From Candidatus Hydrogenedentota bacterium (GTDB lineage: Bacteria; Hydrogenedentota; Hydrogenedentia; Hydrogenedentales; SLHB01), in NCBI GenBank assembly GCA_007136375.1, contig SLHB01000154.1, positions 1-22,849 on the forward strand: a DNA stretch of 22,849 nucleotides, in the 5' to 3' direction. Shown here in pieces: positions 8,309 through 14,890 of the stretch. The notes under the pieces are model-generated. The model made no database searches. It was not told the origin of the DNA and saw only the letters and a list, made by a program, of their open reading frames with translations. A program made the position numbers and the translations under genes. The stretch's first letter is position 1. Every line of letters begins with the position of its first letter.

Positions 8309-8974
8309 ATGCCCGTCCTTCTATTGCTGCTCTTGATCTTGGCCTTGGCCGCCCCCGGCGCCGTGCTCATGGTCGGGCTGGCCGTGTTGCTGTTGTTGCC
8401 GGCCTACCTCGTGGTGTCCAGTGTGTTCACGGTTGTCCTGGCGCCGCAGCAGATCCTCGCCGTCGCGTCGGAGGGGCGCACGCGCCGCACCCACGCCTGT
8501 GAGCACGCCACCGTCAACGTCTTGGAGGAATGGTACGGGCCTCTGCCTCAAGTGGGCGGCGTGGCGGCCCGGGACGGGTTCTACATCTGGGGCGCGCAGC
8601 AAATTCACCCTGGCGTTCTCGTGCGCGCGGCCCAGCAGGGGTTGCGGCGCATGCAAGCCGGAGAGGCGGGCCTGGCCCTGCATCCCCGCTGCGGGACGTC
8701 CCTCGTCGTGGCGCAGTTCGTGTTCGCCCTGTCCTTTCTTCTTGGTTTGTTCGTTACGGGGTACTTCACGCTGACGGGCATCCTCGTGGCCCTGCTGGCG
8801 TCTTGGGCGTTCGGGCGGCCGCTTGGCCTCCTGGCGCAGCGGTATTTCACCACCTCGGCGGACGTGGCGCGCCTGCGCATCGCCGAAGTCCACTGGACGG
8901 CCCGGCCCGATCTGGGGATGGGCGGCCTGTTCACGATTCCCCGGGGCGCCTTTTTCTTCCGCGTCCTGCAATGA
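8309..8974 (+). CDS. DUF6391-like integral membrane protein with HxxEH motif
   Basis: A 221-residue membrane protein. Two hydrophobic segments at ~3-30 and 32-50 are followed by a polar stretch starting RTRRTHACEHATVN, then two more hydrophobic segments at ~132-152 and 153-168, and a C-terminal soluble tail. The HA.EHAT signature (H62, E65, H66) and the later HPRCGT (H125, C128) match what I recall of the DUF6391 family, which has no assigned function. HxxEH is also the inverted zinc-binding motif of pitrilysin-type proteases, so a membrane metallo-hydrolase is possible but unproven. GGAGGAG lies 14 nt upstream of the ATG, longer than usual; a start at 8204 would add a tail rich in Arg and Trp and is less likely. 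Confidence 0.75.
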   Translation: MPVLLLLLLILALAAPGAVLMVGLAVLLLLPAYLVVSSVFTVVLAPQQILAVASEGRTRRTHACEHATVNVLEEWYGPLPQVGGVAARDGFYIWGAQQIHPGVLVRAAQQGLRRMQAGEAGLALHPRCGTSLVVAQFVFALSFLLGLFVTGYFTLTGILVALLASWAFGRPLGLLAQRYFTTSADVARLRIAEVHWTARPDLGMGGLFTIPRGAFFFRVLQ

Positions 8975-9084
8975 AGCTTGCTTGCCGCGCGAAAACGTGA
9001 CACCATGCGCCTGGGGACGGCAGTCCAATATACGCTTGCGGAAGGGCCCCGCTCCGCGCAACCGGAAAGGGGAGTCACCAAGGG

Positions 9085-9384
9085 ATGACAGACAACACCG
9101 TCCGGCCCGCGCCGCCGGAGACAGACAGCGAAGGCGATATCACCCGGAAGGCCACGGCGTCACTCATCTTGAGTATCGCGGGACTCTTGACGTTTCCGTC
9201 GCTGGTGTTGGGCATCGCCGGCGTCGTGGTGGGCAAACGGGCCCTGGCCGAAATCGAGCAGTCCAGGGGCGAGCTTGGCGGCGAGGCCCGGGCGCGCTAC
9301 GGGATCGCCCTCGGCTGGACCAGCATCGGCCTGGGCGTCGTGGTTCTCGCCGCCTACGGGATTATGCAACTCATCTGGGGATAG
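9085..9384 (+). CDS. DUF4190-type small membrane protein, copy 1
   Basis: A 99-residue protein with a Pro/Asp/Glu-rich cytoplasmic-like N-terminus (1-25), then two membrane helices (~30-50 and ~75-96) linked by a polar loop (GKRALAEIEQSRGELGGEARA). The pattern Kat.SlilSi.Gl, a G-rich first helix, then GkrAL..I..s.G...G.g.A..GialGw is the DUF4190 family hallmark. Function is unknown. Transcription in line with the next two similar genes suggests a unit. A GGGGAG stretch (9069-9074) and an AAGGG immediately before the ATG are the only ribosome-site candidates. The 110 bases before the gene hold nothing else I recognise. Confidence 0.85.
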   Translation: MTDNTVRPAPPETDSEGDITRKATASLILSIAGLLTFPSLVLGIAGVVVGKRALAEIEQSRGELGGEARARYGIALGWTSIGLGVVVLAAYGIMQLIWG

Positions 9385-9415
9385 CGCCGCAACGCTGGGG
9401 ATAGCGCCGCAACGC
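9376..9415 (+). repeat. 20-bp perfect tandem duplication across a stop codon
   Basis: The 20-base unit at 9376-9395 is repeated exactly at 9396-9415. The first copy contains the TAG stop (9382-9384) of the first DUF4190 gene, and the second copy carries the same stop sequence just downstream. This looks like a recent slippage or duplication event with no effect on the protein. Confidence 0.95.
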
Positions 9416-9465
9416 GCCGCCATGAGAGCGGGAGGGGCGCCCGCGGCGTAGAAGGAGTCCGTTCC

Positions 9466-9759
9466 ATGTCCGATTACTATCCGCCGCCGCCTGGCGCCCA
9501 TGTTCCGGAGACATCCGGCAAGGCCATCGCCGCCATGGTGCTGAGCATTGTGGGGCTGGTGACATGTTTCGTGCTGGGCATCGTCGGCATCATCCTGGGG
9601 CATAGCGCCCTGACGGATATCCGCGCCTCGGCAGGGCAGATTGGCGGCGACGGCATGGCGAAGGCGGGTATCATTATCGGCTGGATCAACGTGGGTCTGG
9701 CTGTGATAGGCGTCTTCGCCATGATAGTCATTATTCTTATCGGGCTGGCCACATCCTGA
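9466..9759 (+). CDS. DUF4190-type small membrane protein, copy 2
   Basis: A 97-residue, canonical DUF4190 protein: a short Pro-rich N-terminus (DYYPPPPGA), SGKAIAAMVLSIVGL leading into helix 1 (~20-45), the polar loop HSALTDIRASAGQIGGDGMAKAG, and helix 2 (~70-95). AAGGAG at 9452-9457 is 8 nt before the ATG, the best ribosome site of the three copies. N-terminal Pro/Tyr-rich tails in this family are thought to be interaction regions; that is family background, not evident here. The polar loop is similar across all three neighbours, consistent with local gene duplication. Confidence 0.88.
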   Translation: MSDYYPPPPGAHVPETSGKAIAAMVLSIVGLVTCFVLGIVGIILGHSALTDIRASAGQIGGDGMAKAGIIIGWINVGLAVIGVFAMIVIILIGLATS

Positions 9760-9785
9760 GCCCCGCGTCATTCTCCCCGGGGTTT
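9759..9785 (+). terminator. Weak terminator-like hairpin between DUF4190 copies 2 and 3
   Basis: CCCCG at 9761-9765 pairs with CGGGG at 9778-9782. The stem can extend by one A-T and one G-T pair, and TTT follows. It is short and probably only partly terminating. Confidence 0.25.
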
Positions 9786-9817
9786 CGTCATCGCGCCGCC
9801 TACTGGAAGCACGCCAC

Positions 9818-10180
9818 ATGGAAGATCCTCAGGCTCCTTCCGTTCCACCGAGTGAGACGTCTGGCAAGGCCATCGTGGCCCTTGTCCTCGCTATCGTTGG
9901 CCTGATGCGCGGGCTGCAGGAGCAAGTGCTTGAACAGGTCCTCACCTCCCACGTGATCCGCCCCGGCGGCCTCGCCGCCTGGCTCATCTTCGGGGCCGCC
10001 GCCATCCTCGTGGGCCGCAGTGCGTCGAAAGACATCCGCCACGCGCCCGGGCGGCTCACGGGTCAAGGCTTCGCCAACGCGGGGATAGCGCTGGGTTGGA
10101 TCAGCGCGGGCCTCGCCCTCGCGGCGCTCATCGCCGCCGCCGTGGTTTTCGCCATGGCCCGATGGACCGGGAGCCTGTAG
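9818..10180 (+). CDS. Divergent DUF4190-type membrane protein, copy 3
   Basis: A 120-residue protein. The N-terminal SETSGKAIVALVLAIVGL and the C-terminal half (GRSASKDIRHAPGRLTGQGFANAGIALGW, then a hydrophobic helix) match the DUF4190 pattern of its two neighbours. The first helix, however, is interrupted after IVGL by an amphipathic insert (about residues 30-50: MRGLQEQVLEQVLTSHVIRPGG) before hydrophobicity resumes at LAAWLIFGAAAILVG. The reading frame is intact, so this is a remodelled paralogue rather than a broken one. The ribosome site is weak (GGAAG about 8 nt upstream of the ATG). A short GCGCC-GTCA-GGCGC hairpin at 10188-10201 follows the stop. Confidence 0.75.
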   Translation: MEDPQAPSVPPSETSGKAIVALVLAIVGLMRGLQEQVLEQVLTSHVIRPGGLAAWLIFGAAAILVGRSASKDIRHAPGRLTGQGFANAGIALGWISAGLALAALIAAAVVFAMARWTGSL

Positions 10181-10204
10181 TCGCCGCGCGCCGTCAGGCG
10201 CCCT

Positions 10205-10234
10205 TTGTATTGGCGAAATGGCCCGGGCTATACT
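10205..10234 (+). promoter_or_regulatory. Candidate promoter giving a leaderless glycosyltransferase mRNA
   Basis: TATACT (10229-10234, 5 of 6 to the -10 consensus) lies 18 nt after TTGTAT (10205-10210, 3 of 6). The expected start, about 7 nt past the hexamer, is 10241, essentially at the ATG at 10242. No ribosome-binding site precedes that ATG, which is what a leaderless transcript would show. Confidence 0.4.
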
Positions 10235-10241
10235 TGCCGCC

Positions 10242-11228
10242 ATGGCTGAGCAAGTCCCACAAGACGGAACCGGCGTGTCCGTCATCATCCCCGTGTGCAA
10301 CGAAGCAACCCGCCTGGAGCCGCTGCGCGAGGCCCTCGCGCCCGTCCTCGAAAGCCTCGGCGAAACCTTCGAAGTCATCTTTGTGGATGACGGCAGCACC
10401 GACGCCACTTGGGAGACGCTGCGGCGCTTCCATGAAGAGGATCCCCGGATGCAGGCGATCCGTTTCGCCCGCAGCTTTGGGCAGCAACACGCCTACACGG
10501 CGGGCTTGCGGCGGGCCAGCGGCCACGTTGTCGTCATCACCGACGCCAGCCTGGAGGTCCACCCCAGCAACATTTCCGCCGCCATCGATAAGCTGCGCGA
10601 GGGGTACGACGTCGTCTTCGGTCAACGCGACCGGCCCCGGGATTCTCTCTTCCTTCGCCTGGCCTCTGGCGCAGCGCGGATGCTCGTCAAGCGTCTTACG
10701 GGTTTCGCACCCCCGGACCGGACCGCGAACTTGCTCGTGCTGAACGAGCGGCTGGTCCGCACCGCGAATCACTACAACGAGCACGCCCGCGACCTCAAGG
10801 GGTTGTTCACCTGGCTCGCCCACGGCCGCCACGCCTCCGTGCCCGTCGTGTGTGAAGACGGTCCCCACGGCCTGGATCGCTATTCCGTGCGCAAGCGTGT
10901 GCACAACGTGTTGCAGTTTGTCGTCGCGTTTTCCGTGCGGCCCTTGTACCTGAGTTTCGCCGCGGCCGCCGTCGTGTTTGGGGCGGCGCTGCTCCTCGCC
11001 GTTGCGGCCGCCGTCCTCTTTGCGCGCGACGGCTGGGCCGGCGCTGAGCTGCTGGTTTATGGCGCCGTGCTGAGTTTCGTGGGGGCCTTGCAACTTGCCG
11101 CGATTGGCGTGCTCGGCGAATACATCGGCCGGATCTATGGCGAAGTGCGCAAGCATCCGCCCTACGTCATCGCCGACGTCCTCGGCCACGGCGCGCGCCC
11201 GCCCGCCGCGGGCAACGGCGAGTCTTGA
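10242..11228 (+). CDS. GtrB/ArnC-type membrane glycosyltransferase, family 2
   Basis: A 328-residue protein. The N-terminal GT-A domain has SVIIPVCNEA, then VDDGSTD (D49-D50) for nucleotide-sugar binding. The C-terminus has two membrane helices (~238-265 and ~276-300) ending in GEYIGRIYGEVRKHPPYVI, the classic end of polyprenyl-phosphate glycosyltransferases such as GtrB, ArnC and DPM1-like enzymes. These load a sugar onto a lipid carrier at the inner face of the membrane. The metal-binding DxD that normally reads DAD (L)Q is here D101-A-S103, so one acidic residue is missing. The start at 10242 rather than 10218 is chosen on the leaderless promoter. It ends 65 nt from the convergent regulator gene; that gap shows no clear terminator. 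The donor sugar cannot be predicted. Confidence 0.88.
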   Translation: MAEQVPQDGTGVSVIIPVCNEATRLEPLREALAPVLESLGETFEVIFVDDGSTDATWETLRRFHEEDPRMQAIRFARSFGQQHAYTAGLRRASGHVVVITDASLEVHPSNISAAIDKLREGYDVVFGQRDRPRDSLFLRLASGAARMLVKRLTGFAPPDRTANLLVLNERLVRTANHYNEHARDLKGLFTWLAHGRHASVPVVCEDGPHGLDRYSVRKRVHNVLQFVVAFSVRPLYLSFAAAAVVFGAALLLAVAAAVLFARDGWAGAELLVYGAVLSFVGALQLAAIGVLGEYIGRIYGEVRKHPPYVIADVLGHGARPPAAGNGES

Positions 11229-11293
11229 GCCGCTCCTCAGGGCCACACGCCAAGTCCGGAGCCGGGAGATTCTGCCGCTCTACCCCCAGGGGT

Positions 11294-12634
11294 TCAGGCG
11301 CCGGGGTGGGCGAGGCCGAAGTCGCCGATTTTCTTGCGCAGGGTTGTGGGCGAGACTTCCAGGAGCTTGGCGGTGCGCGTGATATTCCAGTTCGTCGCGT
11401 GGAGGGCTTGTTCGATGTGGTCGCGCTCGGCTTCGCTCAGGGGCTTGATGTCCGTGGGCGCCGCCGCGCCGCGGGAGGCGGGCTCCGCCATGGCGGCGGC
11501 GATGACGCCTTGAGTCAACACGCTCTCCCGGCTCATGAGCGCGGCGCGAGTCAGGGCGTTCTCCATCTCCCGCACGTTGCCCGGCCAGGAGTGGGTCTGA
11601 AGCTGGGCGATGGCTGCTTCCTCCAGGCCCGTGATGGCCACGTTCAGATCCCGGCTGATCTGGGCGAGGAGGTGGCGCGCCAGGATGGGAAAATCCCCCC
11701 GCCGCTCGCGGAGGGGCGGGACGCGGATGTGGCTCACGGCCAGCCGGTAGTAGAGGTCCTCGCGGAAGGCGCCTTCCGCCACGAGGGCGCTTAGGTCCCG
11801 ATGGGTCGCCGCGACGACCCGGGCGCGCAAAGGCACGGGCGCCGCGGAGCCCACGCGCTCGAAGCTCCGCTCCTGCAGGGCCCGCAGCAGTTTCGCCTGC
11901 AAGGCCAACGACATGTCGCCGATTTCGTCGAAGAACATGACGCCTTCGCCGGCTTCCTCCAAGCGGCCGCGTTTGTCCCGGTCCGCTCCGGTGAAAGCGC
12001 CGCGAACGTGGCCGAAGAGTTCGCTCTCCATCAGGGCCGGCACGATGGCCGAGCAGTTGATGGCGACGAAGGGCTGGTCCGGCGCGGCCGCTTCATGGAG
12101 GGCCCGGGCCACGAGCTCCTTGCCCGTCCCGCTTTCCCCTTGAATAAGGACCGGCACCTGATTCTGGCTGAGCCGCCCCACCTGCTTGATGACCTCGACA
12201 ATGGCCGGATCGGCGCCCACGATCTCGTGGGGGTTGGCCTCGCCGAAGTCTTCCGCGCCCTGGGCGGCCTTGGCGGGCCGCTTCCGCAGCGCCTTCTCCA
12301 GGGTGACCATGACCGCGTCGAGATCCAAAGGCTTACGGATGTAATCGAAGGCGCCCAGCCGCACGGCCTCAATGGTCGCCTTGGTGTCTTGCGTGCCCGT
12401 GATCATGACGCCCAGGCATGTGGGCTGCCGCTCTTGCAGCGCGCGGAGGATCTCCAGTCCGGTCTGGTCGGGGAGCTTCAGGTCGATGAAGGCGACGTCG
12501 GGCCGTTCCGCGTCCAGCAGCGCCAGGCCATCGGCGGCCGTGTGGGCGACGCGCGCTTCGTGCCCCTCCCGGTCGAGGTGGATCTGGAGGGAGCGGCACA
12601 GGGCTTGGTCGTCGTCGATGATGACGGCCTTCAT
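11294..12634 (-). CDS. NtrC-family sigma-54-dependent response regulator
   Basis: A 446-residue cytoplasmic transcription activator. The receiver domain (1-~112) has acidic DDD at 7-9, phospho-acceptor D51 and conserved K101. The AAA+ domain (~137-370) has Walker A GESGTGKE (166-173), the sigma-54-contacting GAFTGA loop (212-217), Walker B GVMFFDE and the arginine-finger region FREDLYYRL. The C-terminal Fis-type helix-turn-helix (~400-446) reads NWNITRTAKLLEVSPTTLRKK. All motifs needed for sigma-54 activation are intact. Its ATG overlaps the kinase stop as ATGA, implying translational coupling and a cognate pair. A longer open frame reaching 12976 merely overlaps the kinase out of frame. Targets are unknown; I did not find a convincing -24/-12 promoter in the intergenic regions. 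Confidence 0.95.
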   Translation of the reverse strand: MKAVIIDDDQALCRSLQIHLDREGHEARVAHTAADGLALLDAERPDVAFIDLKLPDQTGLEILRALQERQPTCLGVMITGTQDTKATIEAVRLGAFDYIRKPLDLDAVMVTLEKALRKRPAKAAQGAEDFGEANPHEIVGADPAIVEVIKQVGRLSQNQVPVLIQGESGTGKELVARALHEAAAPDQPFVAINCSAIVPALMESELFGHVRGAFTGADRDKRGRLEEAGEGVMFFDEIGDMSLALQAKLLRALQERSFERVGSAAPVPLRARVVAATHRDLSALVAEGAFREDLYYRLAVSHIRVPPLRERRGDFPILARHLLAQISRDLNVAITGLEEAAIAQLQTHSWPGNVREMENALTRAALMSRESVLTQGVIAAAMAEPASRGAAAPTDIKPLSEAERDHIEQALHATNWNITRTAKLLEVSPTTLRKKIGDFGLAHPGA

Positions 12635-14454
12635 GCCGCCGCCCCGGAAGCCTCCGCGGCCGGGAGCAAGAGGGAGACGGCCGCGCCGCCGTCCGGCGCA
12701 TTGCGCGCCTCCACCCGTCCGCCATGGAGTTCGGCGATCTTGCGCACGTTCGCCAGGCCCAGGCCCGTGCCGTTGGGCTTGGTTGTGAAGAAGGGTTTGA
12801 ACAGGCGCCGCCGCGCTTCGTCGCCAAAGCCGGGGCCGGTGTCGCGGACCTCCAGGAGGACGCCGCTGCTTTCGGGCCGGGCGCAGAGCCACACCTGGCC
12901 GCCTTCCGGCGTGGCTTGGACGGCGTTGAGCACGACATTCGTCAAGGCCCGGCACACTTGCTCGCGGTCCACCCACAGCTCCGCGCCATTCAGGCCATTG
13001 TCCACCTCGACGCGAACGTTCCGCTCTTCCATGGCGCCGGCGACCTGATGGAGCACATCCTCGGCGAGGGCGGCGAAGGACGCCGGTTCGCGCTGAATCT
13101 CAACGGGGCGTCCGTACTGGAGCAAGTCGTCGAGCATGGCCTCCAGCCGGTGGACCTGGCCCCGGGTGATGCCCGCGAGCTCGTTCAACGCGGCGTCGTC
13201 CCGCACGGCGCGGTCCAGCGCCTGCATGTTCATTTTGATGGAGGACAAGGGATTCCGCATTTCATGGACGATACTCGAGCTCAGTTCGCCGATGGAGGCC
13301 AGCGTGGCCGTCTGGACCAACTCCTCCTGTTTCCGCTGGAGCTCGTCGAGCATGCTGTTGAAGGCGTGGCGCACCTCCTCGGCGTCGCCGCCCGCCATGG
13401 GGCCGACCCGTTCGCCCGAGCGCCCGCCCTGAATGAGGCGGGCGACGCGGGTCAGCTCCCGGAGGGGCTGGCCGAGCCGGTCCGATACCAGCAAGGCCGC
13501 AAGAATCAGGACGGCCAGCGTGGCGGCGCCCGTGAGCGCGGCGCGCCACGCGAGAATGCTCAGCCACGCCATTGCTTCCCCGTGGTCCATCTCGACCGTG
13601 AGCATCCACTCCGTGCTTGGATCGGCGATCGCCGCGCCGAGGACACGCCCGCCGTTGGGGGCCTCGTATTCCATGACCTGTCCCGGGCTGGCGCGCAGGG
13701 TCTCCAAGGCTTCCCGTCCCGCCGTCTGCGTCTGGGTCCCCGCGAAGGGCGCCGTGAGCGTTTCGAAATCTGGCGACACAAGATAGGCCCGGCCCGTATC
13801 GCCCATGCCCGCCCGCGCCTGCAAGAGCGGCTCCAGGCTGCCCGTAACGTTGGCCACGGCCACAATCGTGCCCACGTGATGGCCGTCCTCCGCGAAGATG
13901 GGCCGCGCCAGCCCCAGGCCCGTCTGACCGTCCAGTTGGCGTGTCAACCCCCGGTAGACGTGGCCGGGCGGTCCACCAAGGCCCGCGGGCCGCTCGAACC
14001 ACTCCCGGGGGTCGGCGGCCGTGCCGCTGCTCCGCGCCATGCGTTCGCCGCCGGCGCCGTAGACCGCCAGGGCGAGGTGGGCGCTTCCGTCCCGGTCCAC
14101 GGCGTTGAGCATGCCGGCGATTTCGGCGCGGACCGCGTCGCCAGGAGGATCGCCCTCGTGGCCGCAGACCTGCCGCATCACCGGCGCGGCCGCCAACAGC
14201 TCCAGTTCATTGCGCCGTTCGAGGAGCCAATGATCCAGCAGGGCGTGGCGCGCCTGCAGTACGGCGTGGATGTGGTTCTCCGTCTTCTCCGTAACGGCCT
14301 GAGACGCGCAGTGGTAGCCCTGCGCGGCCATTACGACAAGGGGCGCGAGGGAGATGAGGAGCAGCCACCCGAGGACGCGTTGGGTAAGGCTGCCCGTCAA
14401 GCCGTTGCCGCTACGCGGACGGGGCGCTGGCGCGTTGTGCGTATCATATGTCAT
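12631..14454 (-). CDS. Membrane sensor histidine kinase (dCache-HAMP-HisKA-HATPase)
   Basis: A 607-residue sensor kinase. TM1 lies at ~27-46; a periplasmic region of ~255 residues (47-~303) has double-Cache-like features (YLVSPDF, VMEYEAPNGG); TM2 is at ~304-323; HAMP at ~325-376. The HisKA domain has phospho-acceptor H397 in SSSIVHEMRNPLSSI. The ATPase domain has the N box around N506-N510, G1 DTGPG (538-542), F box FKPFFTTK, and G2 GTGLGL (562-567), as in NtrB/AtoS/ZraS-type kinases that partner NtrC regulators. Cache domains usually bind small ligands; the ligand is unknown. GAGGT lies 11 nt upstream of the ATG. It is transcribed from a TATAAT-bearing promoter, divergent from the glycan cluster. 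Confidence 0.94.
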   Translation of the reverse strand: MTYDTHNAPAPRPRSGNGLTGSLTQRVLGWLLLISLAPLVVMAAQGYHCASQAVTEKTENHIHAVLQARHALLDHWLLERRNELELLAAAPVMRQVCGHEGDPPGDAVRAEIAGMLNAVDRDGSAHLALAVYGAGGERMARSSGTAADPREWFERPAGLGGPPGHVYRGLTRQLDGQTGLGLARPIFAEDGHHVGTIVAVANVTGSLEPLLQARAGMGDTGRAYLVSPDFETLTAPFAGTQTQTAGREALETLRASPGQVMEYEAPNGGRVLGAAIADPSTEWMLTVEMDHGEAMAWLSILAWRAALTGAATLAVLILAALLVSDRLGQPLRELTRVARLIQGGRSGERVGPMAGGDAEEVRHAFNSMLDELQRKQEELVQTATLASIGELSSSIVHEMRNPLSSIKMNMQALDRAVRDDAALNELAGITRGQVHRLEAMLDDLLQYGRPVEIQREPASFAALAEDVLHQVAGAMEERNVRVEVDNGLNGAELWVDREQVCRALTNVVLNAVQATPEGGQVWLCARPESSGVLLEVRDTGPGFGDEARRRLFKPFFTTKPNGTGLGLANVRKIAELHGGRVEARNAPDGGAAVSLLLPAAEASGAAA

Positions 14455-14591
14455 CGTGCGGGGATACCTCGTTTGATCCAGCCGGACACTGCCGTAGCGT
14501 CGCGCGGGGAAGGGGCGGGCGTCTGCTGGTGTATTCGCCGCCCGTCCCGGTCCATGTCCCCCGGCGCGCGGTCCGGGGCCGGGCGGTGATC

Positions 14592-14621
14592 ATTATACCG
14601 CCCCGCCGTGGAGTGAGGGAA
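14592..14621 (-). promoter_or_regulatory. Promoter of the kinase/regulator operon
   Basis: On the minus strand a perfect TATAAT (14597-14592) lies 18 nt downstream of a poor -35, TTCCCT (14621-14616). The expected start near 14585 leaves a leader of about 130 nt before the kinase ATG. Confidence 0.5.
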
Positions 14622-14626
14622 CCGGC

Positions 14627-14656
14627 TTGACGGGAACGGGAACGGCGCCCTAGACT
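14627..14656 (+). promoter_or_regulatory. Candidate promoter of the glycan cluster
   Basis: TTGACG (14627-14632, 5 of 6), an 18-nt spacer and TAGACT (14651-14656, 4 of 6). It is back to back with the kinase promoter, only about 30 nt apart, so the two could be co-regulated. The start near 14663 leaves a leader of about 225 nt before the first cluster gene. Confidence 0.4.
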
Positions 14657-14716
14657 CTCCACGGATGGGCGGGCCGGCCGCGCGCCGTTCCAGTCCTTCG
14701 AATTCGCCGCAATTCA

Positions 14717-14890
14717 GCGGTTTTCCAGGAGATTCCAGTCATATTCCACGTGTTTGGCCCATATTCTTGGCGGCGCCATGAGCTTTCCCGGAAGCAAAGG
14801 CTCCGGCCCAGCGCATCCGCGGCCGGGGCGCGGCTCCGCGCCGCCCGAAGCGGATACGCCTCATCGCGTGGAAACGCCGTCCCGTCGTGA
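14717..14890 (+). other. Leader with orphan ribosome site and possible 46-residue ORF
   Basis: GCGGTTTTCCAGGAGATTCC (14717-14736) is a near copy of the ribosome-site leader of the third GT4 gene (20008-20026), yet no canonical ATG follows it at normal distance. A GTG at 14750 opens a 46-codon frame whose TGA (14888-14890) overlaps the next gene's GTG as GTGA. The peptide is Arg/Ser/Ala-rich and matches nothing I know. It may be a coupling leader peptide or chance. Confidence 0.25.

Noticed and set aside
12635..12976. N-terminal extension of the response regulator
   Set aside because: It overlaps the kinase in another frame; the receiver domain begins at the ATG at 12634, with ATGA coupling.
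11801..13048. A 415-codon plus-strand open frame
   Set aside because: It is a shadow of the response regulator and the end of the kinase; no motif is visible.
12724..14589. A 621-codon plus-strand open frame
   Set aside because: It is antisense to the histidine kinase, which has every expected motif.
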